Assembly: GCF_006861825.1 (NCBI RefSeq)
Contig: NZ_VDGI01000002.1
Span: 252,716-316,715 of the forward strand
From: Psychrobacillus vulpis
GTDB taxonomy: Bacteria; Bacillota; Bacilli; Bacillales_A; Planococcaceae
Length of the DNA stretch: 64,000 nt
Direction: 5' to 3'
Positions 1 to 9,172 of this stretch are shown piece by piece (position 1 is the first letter of the stretch; every line of letters begins with the position of its first letter). Under the pieces are notes generated by a model that did no database searches, was not told the DNA's origin, and saw only the letters and a list, made by a program, of their open reading frames with translations. The position numbers were made by a program, and so were the translations under genes.

Positions 1-1069
1 TTATTCCAAGTTCCTTTGAAATTTTAATAAACTCCTTATTTTCACTTTTTAAAAGGGAACTATTCTTTTGATTGTTAAAGGGAGAAGTGACAATTTGTTC
101 TTCCGTAACGACGTGTAGCGTATTGTCCATTGGATTTTTTTCTGAATAAGATAGCGCGATATTTGCATTTTTTTCTGCTTCAACAATCGTCATACCATAA
201 CCGAAACCAATGCTCACAGTCGATTCTAAAGTAAATAAAGATAGGAAGTACTGATCCAGAAGTTCTTTATTTTCCAGTAAATACTCGATTCCACTGCGTG
301 TTCCATAAATATAAAAAAGCTGTGGACTTACTTTTTTGACTGAGCAATTGATAGTCTTGGCTATGTTATGTAGTTCTGTAGTGAAATTTTCTTTATTATT
401 TTTAGAATGAAATGCGAAAGCACCTACTGCAATTTGTGATTTTTTTGCTCGATTGAGAATTCCTAAATTACGTGCTTCAATGAGTGAATCGACAATGTTT
501 TTTTTAGGTTCCATTAATCGTAAACATGGAATATTTAGCGCGACAAGCCTATCATAAACGGCGTGAATACTCGTAACAACGTAGGAAATCTGTTTAGTTT
601 CCCAAAGCTTGATATGTTTGTTGATAACGTCCTCTATTTGGAATACTTTGTCCGTTTCTTCTTTTAACCAAGGGTAATCTTGAATGAAAGAAGATGCTAA
701 TTCAATATTCAGTTGTTTGACAACCTCTTGCAAAAACGTACGATCAGTCAGGTCAATTGATAGCTTGTTGTAGTCTATTTTTAGATGGTTTGTAATATAA
801 AGAAGAGTAAGCGCTACACTTAACTCATTATCCGGTATATAAAGGGCTGGTTTATTTAATTTTGCTAACTCTTTTTTCGCATAGTAAAAAGGAAGTTCAC
901 CTGAGAAAAGTATGACATCGCATTGTTTCGCTTCATGGAGAAGTGTTCTTGCTTCTTCTGGTGTTTGGTACATAATTAAGGACACTTCTATATTTTCTAA
1001 ATTATCCTCCAATGCTTGTACCTGTTGTAATGTCTCCTCTGAACCAATCAATGCAATTCGTATTGCCAT
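1..1069 (-). CDS. Cytosolic regulator-like protein with degenerate GGDEF-like region (3' end missing)
   Basis: An open frame runs from an ATG at 1069 to the window edge: 356 codons with no stop. The N-terminus (MAIRIALIGSEE) begins a receptor-like alpha/beta domain with no signal peptide or membrane segment. Around residues 290-310 the text SIGFGYGMTIVEAEKNANIA resembles the degenerate GGDEF-type region of CdaR/PucR-like bacterial regulators. A DNA-binding helix-turn-helix may follow beyond the window, but that is inference. It diverges from gdhA, so it could control gdhA or genes to the left. The product family is not firmly recognised. Confidence 0.6.
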   Translation of the reverse strand, partial: MAIRIALIGSEETLQQVQALEDNLENIEVSLIMYQTPEEARTLLHEAKQCDVILFSGELPFYYAKKELAKLNKPALYIPDNELSVALTLLYITNHLKIDYNKLSIDLTDRTFLQEVVKQLNIELASSFIQDYPWLKEETDKVFQIEDVINKHIKLWETKQISYVVTSIHAVYDRLVALNIPCLRLMEPKKNIVDSLIEARNLGILNRAKKSQIAVGAFAFHSKNNKENFTTELHNIAKTINCSVKKVSPQLFYIYGTRSGIEYLLENKELLDQYFLSLFTLESTVSIGFGYGMTIVEAEKNANIALSYSEKNPMDNTLHVVTEEQIVTSPFNNQKNSSLLKSENKEFIKISKELGI

Positions 1070-1144
1070 TCACAGCACCTACTTTTCTAGTATTAAATCT
1101 TATTCTAATTATAGTATATACCACTTGGTTTATTTCAGTTGTAT

Positions 1145-1167
1145 TTCTGGTGCCAGGCACCAGAAAC
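1145..1167. repeat. REP-like palindrome, core GGTGCCAGGCACC
   Basis: A 17-bp near-perfect palindrome (CTGGTGCCAGGCACCAG, odd central A) is flanked by TTT and AAA, giving a 23-bp dyad. It lies between the divergent partial regulator and gdhA. The same core recurs at 4621, 9082, 15334 and 18978. There is no T-run, so a simple terminator is unlikely. Confidence 0.85.
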
Positions 1168-1287
1168 ATTACTGCAATAATATTGGCATTATTTTCAATT
1201 TGAAAATGAAGAGGATTGCATAATTATTAATTTGGATTTATATATATGTTGAATGTTACTTGAGTATTGGAGATAATAGGAGAAATA

Positions 1288-2700
1288 ATGTTGGATGATG
1301 AGAGGGGCGGTCTATTGATGGAAATCTTACGTAATTTTAATGTGGAACAAAAAAATAGAGCAAACGATTACGTGCATGAAGTTTATGAGTTAGTAAAAAA
1401 ACGGAATCCAGAGGAGAAAGAGTTTTTACAGGCGATACGTGAGATTTTTGACTCGCTTCGTCCGGTATTTTTGAAACACCCTGAATTTATACATAATGGA
1501 ATATTAGAGCGTATTACAGAACCAGACCGAGTAATTACATTTCGTGTTTCGTGGGAAGATGATACAGGGAAGGTTCAAGTTAATCGGGGGTTTCGTGTTC
1601 AATTTAATAATAGTATGGGGCCATATAAAGGTGGCATTCGCTTTCATCCAACTGTAAATAGTAGCATTATGAAGTTTCTAGCTTTTGAACAAACGTTTAA
1701 AAATGCGTTGACGGGCCAACCGATAGGGGGAGGTAAGGGGGGATCAGATTTTAACCCTAAAGGTAAGTCAGAGCGTGAAATTATGCGATTTACCCAAAGC
1801 TTTATTACTGAATTAAGCAAATATATTGGATCAGATATGGACGTTCCAGCAGGCGATATTGGTGTTGGGAAAAGAGAAATTGGATATATGTTCGGTCAGT
1901 ATAATCGAATAAAAGGTGGCTATGAGGCAGGTGTTTTCACAGGGAAGGACCCAAACCATGGAGGGAGCTTAGGAAGAAAGGAAGCAACCGGGTATGGCTG
2001 TGTTTATTTTGTAGAAGAAATGCTCAAAGGGAATGGGGATAGCTTTGCTGGGAAAACAGTGTCCGTATCAGGTTCTGGTAATGTTGCAACATATGCAATG
2101 GAAAAAGCTGTTGAACTAGGAGCTAATGTGTTGGCTTGCAGCGATTCAAGTGGTTATATATATGATCCGAATGGAATAGATGTAGAGACAGTAAAAATAT
2201 TAAAAGAGTTGGACAATAAAAGAATACAAGAATATACGAAATTTCATAAGCAAGCAAAGTACCATGAAGGGTGCACAGGAATATGGTCCATTCCATGTGA
2301 TATTGCATTGCCTTGTGCAACGCAAAATGAACTAGAGGAAAAGGATGCAAGATTGCTTATTGCAAATGGAGTGAAAGCTGTTGGAGAAGGTGCAAATATG
2401 CCTTGCACAGAAGAAGCAGTTCTTGCGTTCCAAGCGAATGGTGTTTTATTTGCTCCTGCAAAAGCAGCGAATGCAGGAGGGGTAGCCGTATCGGCAATGG
2501 AAATGTCACAAAACAGTATGCGTTTATCTTGGACGTTAGATGAAGTCGATGAAAAGTTGAAAATCGTAATGAAAAACATACACGAAAGCTGTCATGACGC
2601 TGCAACACGTTTCGGCTATCCTGGCAATTTAGTAGTAGGCGCAAATATAGCGGGCTTCTTAAAAGTAGCAGATGCAATGGTTGCACACGGAATCCACTAA
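1288..2700 (+). CDS. gdhA: NADP-type glutamate dehydrogenase
   Basis: Catalyses reversible reductive amination of 2-oxoglutarate to glutamate in the cytosol. The family is clear from GPYKGGIRFHP with the substrate-binding lysine, the GGGKGGSDFNPKGK block, PAGDIGVG and a Rossmann region SVSGSGNVATYAMEKAVELG. The C-terminus GNLVVGANIAGFLKVADAM matches the 450-residue hexameric class. The frame is open from a TTG at 1267. I prefer ATG 1288 (470 aa) because AGGAGA sits just before it at 1278-1283; ATG 1318 (460 aa) behind GAGGGG is the closest alternative and matches family length better. It is a single gene ending in a bidirectional terminator shared with the chemoreceptor gene. Confidence 0.95.
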   Translation: MLDDERGGLLMEILRNFNVEQKNRANDYVHEVYELVKKRNPEEKEFLQAIREIFDSLRPVFLKHPEFIHNGILERITEPDRVITFRVSWEDDTGKVQVNRGFRVQFNNSMGPYKGGIRFHPTVNSSIMKFLAFEQTFKNALTGQPIGGGKGGSDFNPKGKSEREIMRFTQSFITELSKYIGSDMDVPAGDIGVGKREIGYMFGQYNRIKGGYEAGVFTGKDPNHGGSLGRKEATGYGCVYFVEEMLKGNGDSFAGKTVSVSGSGNVATYAMEKAVELGANVLACSDSSGYIYDPNGIDVETVKILKELDNKRIQEYTKFHKQAKYHEGCTGIWSIPCDIALPCATQNELEEKDARLLIANGVKAVGEGANMPCTEEAVLAFQANGVLFAPAKAANAGGVAVSAMEMSQNSMRLSWTLDEVDEKLKIVMKNIHESCHDAATRFGYPGNLVVGANIAGFLKVADAMVAHGIH

Positions 2701-2710
2701 TTGCCTCAAA

Positions 2711-2754
2711 AAAACAAAGCTCACTTCCTTTACGGAGGTGAGCTTTGTTTTTTT
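2711..2754. terminator. Bidirectional terminator between gdhA and the MCP gene
   Basis: The stem pairs CAAAGCTCAC (2715-2724) with GTGAGCTTTG (2739-2748), extended inward by GC and GU pairs. An A-run precedes it and a T-run of seven follows, so it can stop transcripts of both convergent genes. Confidence 0.9.
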
Positions 2755-4453
2755 ATAGTTTAAATTGGCCAACAATCTTTTCTAGTTCTTGTGCCATATG
2801 GCTTGTTTCGGTTGAACGACTAGCTACTTCATCAATAGAAGCAGTTGTTTGTTCTGTTGCTGCCGAAATGGATGTTGTAACTTCTTCAATTTCACGAATT
2901 GACTCGGTTAATTGATTAATCAGTTCAACTACACGTTTAGAGTTTTCTGCTTCGTTAGTAGTCATTGTTGAAATTTGGGAAATTTCTTCAACAGTTTGAG
3001 CTACTGCAATAGAGATATCACTTAAGGATTGAGATGTTTGTTGAACAGTAACTGAACCTGTTTCAATCAATTTCGTGCTTTCCTCCGTTGAAATAACTAC
3101 TTGTTGAATACTTTGTGTTATATCTAGGACGATTTTTTCTACTTGATTTACTTCTTCATTGGATTGCTCCGCTAACTTGCGCACTTCCTCTGCTACTACA
3201 GCAAAGCCTTTTCCTTGTTCACCTGCTCGAGCAGCCTCAATAGATGCATTTAGGGCAAGTAAATTAGTTTGTGCTGCAATAGCAGCGATTGAACTAGTGA
3301 TTTGTTGAATCTGTGTAGTTGCTTCATTTAAATATTGAATAGTTTCACCAGTTTCTATAGAAGCACTTCGTATTTTCTCCATGTCGTGGCTGATTTCGCT
3401 TGCTCGTGTTAGACCTTCTTTAGCAGTTTGCATCGTTGTTTTAGAATTCATAACACTTGCATCCGCATTTACTTTGGAATGTTGAAGCCCTTCCGCAAGA
3501 GTTTGTAGTATAGTTGATGATCTCTCTGACGTAATGGTTCCATCGGATACAGATGCTGCTGCTTCACTCATATTTGTAGAGATTTGATGGGCTGCACCCT
3601 TCATCTCATTTAAAGAAGCGGAAGTATTCTCTGCATTTTGTGTTAATTGGATAGATGTCGTTTGTATTGTTCCAATAATATTTCGTAAGTTACTAGCAAG
3701 ATTATTCAAAGTTCGACTTAAATCGCCAATTTCATCCTTACTTGTAAAGTTTGTATCTTTCACAGAAAGATTCCCATTTGCTATTTCGCCTGCATGTACG
3801 ATTAACGCAGATAGAGGCTTCGTTTTTCTTCTAATAAGAAGAAATGTAACAAAAGAAGCGAGAATCATAGGTATCAAGCTTATTAGAATTCCTTCGCTAA
3901 CAACGTCCCAAGTTCTTTCAGCAACTATTGAGCTATCAAAGTCAATCACGCTAATAGCAATGATTTTTCCAGAAGGGTCATGGTTTTCATAAATAGGTGC
4001 ATAACCAGATATACGTTTCATATCTCCGAACTCGTAAATCTTAGAATAAGTAGGATGTCCCATTTCTAGTAGCATATCAATTGCTTCTTGATCTATGTAA
4101 AATTTATCGCCAGCTTTGAAGCCATCTTCTTTTAAGTTATCATCTAGCGCTAATAAATTTCCGTTTAAATCAATAATATACTGTGTTTCAAAAATATCTT
4201 TATGTGCAGTAGTCCAATTTAGCTGTTCACTAATTGCTTCAACCGCTGCGGCATCTCCATTTAACATTTTGATAATATTCCCTGGCTCAATCAACCCAGT
4301 TGTAATGTTCGCACAGCCGTAAGCTTCAATCCCAGCAGCTTCATATAACTTATCGTAAGCAGTTTTATATGTTGCAATGGAAGTAATGAATAGCATAGCG
4401 ACGATTATGCCGACTATAATCGAACCTAAATGAACCGTTAGTGTGTTTTTCAT
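2753..4453 (-). CDS. Methyl-accepting chemotaxis protein
   Basis: Transmembrane chemoreceptor of 566 aa. The first membrane segment is about residues 8-29, an extracellular sensor domain runs to about 185, and the second membrane segment is about 186-206. A HAMP linker follows (about 207-260), then a long coiled-coil signalling domain. The conserved CheA/CheW contact hairpin is visible ([20 protein letters not shown], then [18 protein letters not shown]). Start ATG 4453 has GGAGAGAA upstream. The sensor region has features of a single Cache-like domain, but the ligand cannot be read from sequence. It stands alone, with no che or fla genes nearby. Confidence 0.93.
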   Translation of the reverse strand: MKNTLTVHLGSIIVGIIVAMLFITSIATYKTAYDKLYEAAGIEAYGCANITTGLIEPGNIIKMLNGDAAAVEAISEQLNWTTAHKDIFETQYIIDLNGNLLALDDNLKEDGFKAGDKFYIDQEAIDMLLEMGHPTYSKIYEFGDMKRISGYAPIYENHDPSGKIIAISVIDFDSSIVAERTWDVVSEGILISLIPMILASFVTFLLIRRKTKPLSALIVHAGEIANGNLSVKDTNFTSKDEIGDLSRTLNNLASNLRNIIGTIQTTSIQLTQNAENTSASLNEMKGAAHQISTNMSEAAASVSDGTITSERSSTILQTLAEGLQHSKVNADASVMNSKTTMQTAKEGLTRASEISHDMEKIRSASIETGETIQYLNEATTQIQQITSSIAAIAAQTNLLALNASIEAARAGEQGKGFAVVAEEVRKLAEQSNEEVNQVEKIVLDITQSIQQVVISTEESTKLIETGSVTVQQTSQSLSDISIAVAQTVEEISQISTMTTNEAENSKRVVELINQLTESIREIEEVTTSISAATEQTTASIDEVASRSTETSHMAQELEKIVGQFKL

Positions 4454-4617
4454 GTAAAAATTCTCTCCTGTTCCTAGGTAATTCCTATTAAAACATTTAA
4501 ACTAGTTATACCATAGAAATAGGTAAAAAAGATACAGAATCTATAACTTTTTTAATATAATTTTGCAACTATTTATCTAGAAATCTACATAAATAGACAA
4601 AATGTCACAAAATTGTT

Positions 4618-4640
4618 ACAGGTGCCAGGCACGAGAAACA
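4618..4640. repeat. Degenerate REP-like palindrome
   Basis: GGTGCCAGGCAC at 4621-4632 is followed by GAGAAAC rather than CAGAAAC, so the right arm has one substitution and the left outer arm is lost. The right flank matches the 1145 copy, which suggests a common subtype that is decaying. Confidence 0.7.
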
Positions 4641-4718
4641 AAAAGAAAACTAGAAAAAATAGCGAACAGTATTAGACGTTTAATGTAATAGTTTTGTTAC
4701 ACAACTGTAAAACCAATC

Positions 4719-4748
4719 TTGTTTTGTTCATGTTAGTATGGGTATAGA
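4719..4748 (+). promoter_or_regulatory. Candidate sigma-A promoter for the NlpC/P60 gene
   Basis: TTGTTT at 4719-4724, an 18-nt spacer and TATAGA at 4743-4748. The -35 is two bases from consensus; transcription would start about 45 bp before the TTG start codon. Confidence 0.35.
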
Positions 4749-4801
4749 AAAAATTTCAGTTATTAATTTTCTCAAATTACATCTTTGGAGGAACATAAGT
4801 T

Positions 4802-5287
4802 TTGACTTCTTTGTTTAAAAAAATCATTACCATCTTTAGTTTATCTGTAGTTTTAGCCGCGGGAACATTTGCAGGAAATACGGAAGCAGCAAGCTCTGTA
4901 GCATCGACTCAAATAGTATCGAGTGCGAAAAGTCTAGTAGGAATTAAATATCGTTATGGTGGAACAACGAAGGCAGGTTTTGATTGTTCTGGATTCGTCG
5001 GATATGTTTACAAGCAAAATGGCGTTTATTTACCTAGAACAGCAGCAGGAATGTATAGTACAGGAAAAGCTGTAAAAAAAGCAAATTTAGCAGTGGGAGA
5101 CTTAGTGTTTTTCAACACTTCAGGTAAAGGTGTATCTCATGTAGGTATGTACATAGGAAGTGGAAAATTTATTCATGCTTCCACATCAAAAGGCGTTAGA
5201 GTCGATAAAATAAATGACCCATATTACTGGGGGAAAAAATACGTTGGAGCAAAAAAAGTTGCAAACGTATCTTTAGCAAAAAAATAA
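4802..5287 (+). CDS. Secreted NlpC/P60 peptidoglycan endopeptidase
   Basis: 161 aa. The signal peptide (about residues 1-29, ending NTEA before AS) exports it to the wall, where this family cuts gamma-D-glutamyl-diaminopimelate type peptide bonds. The catalytic cysteine is C62 in AGFDCSGFVGYVY, with H113 in VSHVGMYIG and H125 in FIHAS completing the triad. It is only the catalytic domain: no LysM, SH3 or SLH wall-binding repeats, so it is shorter than most LytF/CwlO relatives. The start is TTG with GGAGGAAC about nine bases upstream. It is monocistronic with its own terminator. Confidence 0.93.
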   Translation: MTSLFKKIITIFSLSVVLAAGTFAGNTEAASSVASTQIVSSAKSLVGIKYRYGGTTKAGFDCSGFVGYVYKQNGVYLPRTAAGMYSTGKAVKKANLAVGDLVFFNTSGKGVSHVGMYIGSGKFIHASTSKGVRVDKINDPYYWGKKYVGAKKVANVSLAKK

Positions 5288-5300
5288 TATAATAAAAATT

Positions 5301-5334
5301 AACCGTTTCAGCTTTTTTGCTGGAACGGTTTTTA
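5301..5334 (+). terminator. Terminator after the NlpC/P60 gene
   Basis: AACCGTTTCAGC (5301-5312) pairs with GCTGGAACGGTT (5319-5330) with one GU pair, followed by a T-run. It lies between convergent genes and may also act for the CdaR-type gene. Confidence 0.88.
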
Positions 5335-5353
5335 TGTAGCCAAAAAGGGATAT

Positions 5354-6442
5354 TCAATGAATTTTGGGAGACCGACACCATAATGCTATTTGTAAGACGA
5401 TAGCGTCCTGGAAAACGGCTGGATTATAGCCAGTTATTTCGCGTATTTTTTTCAATCGATAAGCGAGAGTATGTCGGTGGACGTCTAATGTGTCTGCGCA
5501 AATTGTAAGCTGTTGGTTACAATTAAAGTATTCTTGAAGTGTTTGAATCAATTTTTCAGTTAATCCGTTTAATATTCGAGTAGTGAATTTTTGAGCTTCA
5601 TATGAATCGTGACTTTTAAGTAACGAATAAAGTTCAACTTCCTCGAAGAAAGTTATGCTTTTATATGTTCGACCATACTGCAAAGCGACTTTAGCCGTAT
5701 GATAAGCGTAATGTACTTCCTCAAGGGAATGTACCATTTGTCCAATACCGATTGGCAGTGCATTATTTTTTATTAGCTTAGGAGCTAGTTTTGAAATTTT
5801 CTTTTGAAATGATTTCTCATCTAGTCCGGAAATAAGTATGAAATGCTCTTTTAGTTGATAATGTCCAACTAAGATGGAGTCATCTTGAAAATAATATTCA
5901 ATAGCCTGTAACGTAGTTTGATAAGATCTAGATTCCGGATTTATTTCTAACATGATGGCATGAAAAGGTGATTGGTTCAAAAATCCGATTTTGTTTATTC
6001 TTTCGAATATAACCTTTTGTAAAGGTTGTCCGCTCATCAATTCTTCAAATACCATCTCTTGCATTTTCCGCTTCCATTCTCTTTCCGATACGATCAATGC
6101 TTGATGTACCATCATTTCAGTTGTCAATTGGACAAGGGTAGCAATTTCTTCGATTTCATGTGGGTCCCCTGTGATGCCGATGACACCGACTAGCTCATTT
6201 TGAAAAAATATTGGTAAATTAATGCCTGGCTTCGTCTTCGGAAATAAATGATTATTCTCTTCTGTAATCCACAATTCTTTTTTAGTCTCTGCAACAATAA
6301 CAGCACCTTCATGGATACTATCTACCCGTAATTGATCCCCAGAAGCAAGTATCATTCCGTTTGTTTGGATAACATTAATATTTCGATGAAGTCTTAGCAT
6401 TGTTTGTTCGACAATTTGATTGGCAAGCTGTTTTGTTATCAT
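5354..6442 (-). CDS. CdaR-type sugar-diacid/glycerate regulator
   Basis: 362 aa cytosolic transcription factor. Residues 1-130 form a diacid-recognition domain (ILASGDQLRVDSIHEGAV, then ELVGVIGITGDP). A middle region is GGDEF-like and degenerate (LPIGIGQMVHSLEEVHYAYH). The C-terminal HTH_30/PucR-type DNA-binding domain starts near residue 300 (ADTLDVHRHTLAYRLKKIRE). It diverges from the glycerate kinase and GntP genes, the arrangement expected of an activator of glycerate or sugar-acid use. The start ATG 6442 has GAGG upstream. A second paralogue lies at 40696. Confidence 0.9.
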   Translation of the reverse strand: MITKQLANQIVEQTMLRLHRNINVIQTNGMILASGDQLRVDSIHEGAVIVAETKKELWITEENNHLFPKTKPGINLPIFFQNELVGVIGITGDPHEIEEIATLVQLTTEMMVHQALIVSEREWKRKMQEMVFEELMSGQPLQKVIFERINKIGFLNQSPFHAIMLEINPESRSYQTTLQAIEYYFQDDSILVGHYQLKEHFILISGLDEKSFQKKISKLAPKLIKNNALPIGIGQMVHSLEEVHYAYHTAKVALQYGRTYKSITFFEEVELYSLLKSHDSYEAQKFTTRILNGLTEKLIQTLQEYFNCNQQLTICADTLDVHRHTLAYRLKKIREITGYNPAVFQDAIVLQIALWCRSPKIH

Positions 6443-6489
6443 AGAACCTCCACGATGTATAAAAATAGTGCTGTTATAATACAGATGTT

Positions 6490-6506
6490 TTATACGATAA
6501 GTATAA
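6490..6506. promoter_or_regulatory. Candidate CdaR operator (inverted repeat)
   Basis: TTATAC (6490-6495) and GTATAA (6501-6506) form an inverted repeat around GATAA, midway between the divergent regulator and kinase genes. The position is suggestive; the binding consensus of this regulator is not known to me. Confidence 0.35.
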
Positions 6507-6538
6507 TGTAAATCTATAAAATTATCACTATACTTTTA

Positions 6539-6552
6539 TGTAAGCGCTTTAT
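6539..6552 (+). promoter_or_regulatory. Weak candidate catabolite-responsive element (cre)
   Basis: TGTAAGCGCTTTAT has the TGWAANCGNT part of the CcpA consensus but misses the final CA. It sits directly before the ribosome binding site of the glycerate kinase gene, where CcpA would act as a roadblock. Confidence 0.4.
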
Positions 6553-6567
6553 AAAGGAGGTGATTTG

Positions 6568-7707
6568 ATGAAAATCATTGTCAGTCCTGATTCTTTCAAG
6601 GGGTCTTTATCTGCAATAGAGGCAGCACAGGAAATAGCGGCAGGTATAAAAGAAATCGATCCAACGATTGAAACTGTATTACTCCCTGTTGCAGATGGAG
6701 GGGAAGGAACGTTAGAATCTCTTGTCATTGCTACGAATGGACAAACCATTTATGTAGATGTACAAGATCCAATTGGTCGAACAATTCGCGTAGAATATGG
6801 AGTACTTGGTGACGGGGAAACTTGTGTCATTGAAATGGCAAAAGCATCCGGGTTAACTCTTTTAAAGGAAAATGAAAAAAATCCTCTTATCGCTTCTACA
6901 TTTGGAACGGGTGAATTAATTCGTCATGCGTTAGATAGCGGTTACAGAAAGTTTGTTGTAGGTATAGGTGGGAGTGCAACAAACGATGGTGGAACAGGAA
7001 TGCTTCAAGCTCTAGGCATGAAGTTTCAAAATGAGGATGGATTAGAAATTGAAAAAGGTGCAGAATCATTAAAAGATTTAGTTGAAATCGACGCTACTGG
7101 TTTTGATAAAAGAATACGTGATTCACATTTTGTCATTGCTTGTGATGTGGACAATCCGTTTGTTGGTCCAGAAGGTGCTACTGCAATTTTCGGTCCGCAA
7201 AAAGGAGTTACAGCTGATTGGGTAGAGAAACTAGATAAAAATTTGTTTAATTTAGCAAATAAAGTGGAAAGTTTAACCGGAATTTCGCTTCATAATCAAC
7301 CAGGGGCAGGTGCAGCAGGGGGACTAGGCGGTGCTTTTTTAGCATTTTTCCCAATTGAATTAAAACCAGGTATTGAAGTTGTTATGGAAGCAATCAACTT
7401 TCATCAGCAATTAATTGAAGCAGATTTTATCTTTACAGGGGAAGGTAAATCGGATCTTCAAACTCTTTCTGGCAAAGCGCCAATTGGAATTGCTAATGCT
7501 GCTAAAAAGCATGGAATTCCAGTCATTTTAATATCCGGCAACATAGAACTAGAAAGTATTTCGCAATTATCCACTTACTTTTATCAGCTAGCTAGTGTTT
7601 CGAATGGGGTAATTACGAAAGAAGAGTCCATTAGAAACGCAGCTCATTATTTAAGAGAAAGAACGAAAGAAACTATGCAGTCATTATTAAAATTAAAAGG
7701 GGTGTAA
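6568..7707 (+). CDS. glxK: Glycerate 2-kinase (GarK/GlxK family)
   Basis: Phosphorylates glycerate, feeding it into lower glycolysis; cytosolic, 379 aa, the usual family length. Family marks are the N-terminal IVSPDSFKGSLSAIEAAQ, VADGGEGTLESL, the glycine-rich GIGGSATNDGGTGMLQALG and the later GAGAAGGLGGAFLAF and FTGEGKSDLQT. A TTG at 6565 is also open, but ATG 6568 fits the strong AAGGAGGTGA at 6554-6563. The next gene, a GntP-type permease, starts three bases after its stop, so the two form an operon, presumably switched by the divergent CdaR-type regulator. Confidence 0.95.
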   Translation: MKIIVSPDSFKGSLSAIEAAQEIAAGIKEIDPTIETVLLPVADGGEGTLESLVIATNGQTIYVDVQDPIGRTIRVEYGVLGDGETCVIEMAKASGLTLLKENEKNPLIASTFGTGELIRHALDSGYRKFVVGIGGSATNDGGTGMLQALGMKFQNEDGLEIEKGAESLKDLVEIDATGFDKRIRDSHFVIACDVDNPFVGPEGATAIFGPQKGVTADWVEKLDKNLFNLANKVESLTGISLHNQPGAGAAGGLGGAFLAFFPIELKPGIEVVMEAINFHQQLIEADFIFTGEGKSDLQTLSGKAPIGIANAAKKHGIPVILISGNIELESISQLSTYFYQLASVSNGVITKEESIRNAAHYLRERTKETMQSLLKLKGV

Positions 7708-7710
7708 TGA

Positions 7711-9054
7711 ATGTTATTTTTTGTGATTCTTCTAGGGGTAATTTTTGTTGTTTTAGCGACAGCTGTGTTTAAGATTCATCCATTTTTAGCTCTTATAATT
7801 AGTGCATTTTTTGTAGGTATAGCTTCTGGAATGCCATTACTTACTGTAGTTGAAAATGTAAACACCGGTTTCGGTGGATTGATGACAAGTATTGGACTTG
7901 TTATCGTTGCAGGAACAATCATCGGCGTAATATTAGAAAAATCGGGTGCAGCATTTCGGATGGCAGAAGTAGTGCTCCGCTTATTAGGGGATAAGCGTCC
8001 TCAACTTGCTATGTCTATTATTGGATATATCGTGTCTATTCCTGTTTTTTGCGACTCAGGTTTTATTATTTTATCTAGCTTGAAAAAGTCTTTAGCTAAA
8101 CGTGCAAAAGTAAAAGTTGCATCTATGGCCGTTGCGTTATCTACAGGCTTGTATGCAACTCATACTCTAGTTCCTCCGACACCAGGTCCAATTGCGGCAG
8201 CTGGTAATATTGGAGCTGCTGATTATTTAGGAACAATTATTTTAGTTGGTTTATTCGTTGCTATTCCAGCGGTTATTGTTGGATATATTTGGGCTGTGAA
8301 AGTTGGTTCGAAAATTGAGGTGGAAGCGGACCATGAAGAAACGATCAATTATGAAGAGGTCATCAAATCTTTTGGTAAAATGCCATCTACATTTAAATCG
8401 TTTCTTCCAATTGTGCTTCCAATCGTATTAATTGGAATTGGATCCGTAGCTGCATTGACTGGAAGTGAGTCAGGACTTACGAATTTCTTAAGATTTCTTG
8501 GTGCACCGACAGTAGCATTATTATTTGGTGTTTTGGCTGCATTTTTATTGCTACCTGAAATGAGTGAAAAAACACTATCTGGGTGGATTGGAGAGTCTTT
8601 AAAAGAAGCGGCTCCAATTTTATTGATCACAGGTGCCGGTGGTTCATTTGGTACGGTAATTAAAAACTCTGGTGTTGCAGATCAATTACAACAAATGGAC
8701 TTAGGTGCACTTGCAAATGGAGCACTATTCCTGCTAGTTCCATTCCTAATTGCGGCAGCACTTAAAACGGCACAAGGCTCATCTACAGCGGCACTTGTTA
8801 TTACTTCTTCTCTAATTGCTCCTATGCTTCCAACGCTAGGTATTGATGGGGCACTTCCACTTGCACTAGTTGTTATGGCGATTGGAGCAGGAGCAATGAC
8901 AGTGAGTCACGTAAACGACAGCTACTTCTGGGTAGTAACACAGTTTAGTGGAATGAAAGTGACAGACGCGTACAAAGCACAAACAATGGCAACATTACTT
9001 CAAGGTATCACAACAATCATAGTAACAATCATCATCTGGCTGATATTTGTATAA
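7711..9054 (+). CDS. GntP-family gluconate/glycerate:H+ symporter
   Basis: 447 aa membrane protein with about 12 hydrophobic segments. Conserved blocks include GFGGLMTSIGLVIVAGTIIG, SIPVFCDSGFIIL and THTLVPPTPGPIAAAG, typical of GntP/GarP-like sugar-acid permeases. Pairing with glycerate kinase and a diacid-sensing regulator suggests glycerate as substrate; gluconate is less likely because no gluconate kinase is present. The ribosome binding site AAAAGGGGTG overlaps the end of the kinase gene, implying translational coupling. Confidence 0.93.
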   Translation: MLFFVILLGVIFVVLATAVFKIHPFLALIISAFFVGIASGMPLLTVVENVNTGFGGLMTSIGLVIVAGTIIGVILEKSGAAFRMAEVVLRLLGDKRPQLAMSIIGYIVSIPVFCDSGFIILSSLKKSLAKRAKVKVASMAVALSTGLYATHTLVPPTPGPIAAAGNIGAADYLGTIILVGLFVAIPAVIVGYIWAVKVGSKIEVEADHEETINYEEVIKSFGKMPSTFKSFLPIVLPIVLIGIGSVAALTGSESGLTNFLRFLGAPTVALLFGVLAAFLLLPEMSEKTLSGWIGESLKEAAPILLITGAGGSFGTVIKNSGVADQLQQMDLGALANGALFLLVPFLIAAALKTAQGSSTAALVITSSLIAPMLPTLGIDGALPLALVVMAIGAGAMTVSHVNDSYFWVVTQFSGMKVTDAYKAQTMATLLQGITTIIVTIIIWLIFV

Positions 9055-9078
9055 AATGGAGTTATTGTTACAAGATTA

Positions 9079-9101
9079 TTACTGGTGCCAGGCACCAGTA
9101 A
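9079..9101. repeat. REP-like palindrome, core GGTGCCAGGCACC
   Basis: CTGGTGCCAGGCACCAG at 9082-9098 inside TTA...TAA. The block from 9071 (CAAGATTATT, then the palindrome) is identical over about 31 bases to the copy at 15324, so the duplicated unit is longer than the hairpin. Confidence 0.88.
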
Positions 9102-9130
9102 TACTCCTGTAATTTAGGTAAAATAAAGAA

Positions 9131-9168
9131 ACACGACTGATACATTGTTAGTATCAGTCGTGTTTTTA
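9131..9168. terminator. Bidirectional terminator, gntP-like / SLH protein gene
   Basis: ACACGACTGATAC (9131-9143) and GTATCAGTCGTGT (9151-9163) form a perfect 13-bp stem with a 7-nt loop and a following T-run, between convergent genes. Confidence 0.92.
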
Positions 9169-9172
9169 TTGG

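Larger units (their letters stand above)
4454..4801. other. Divergent intergenic region, MCP / NlpC-P60
   Basis: 348 bp, AT-rich. It holds the leader of the MCP gene, a degenerate copy of the GGTGCCAGGCAC palindrome at 4621-4633 and the probable promoter of the NlpC/P60 gene. No small coding frame with a ribosome binding site was found. Confidence 0.6.

Noticed and set aside
912-1223. 103-codon plus-strand frame at the left end
   Set aside because: Antisense to the start of the partial regulator and crossing a REP palindrome; no ribosome binding site.
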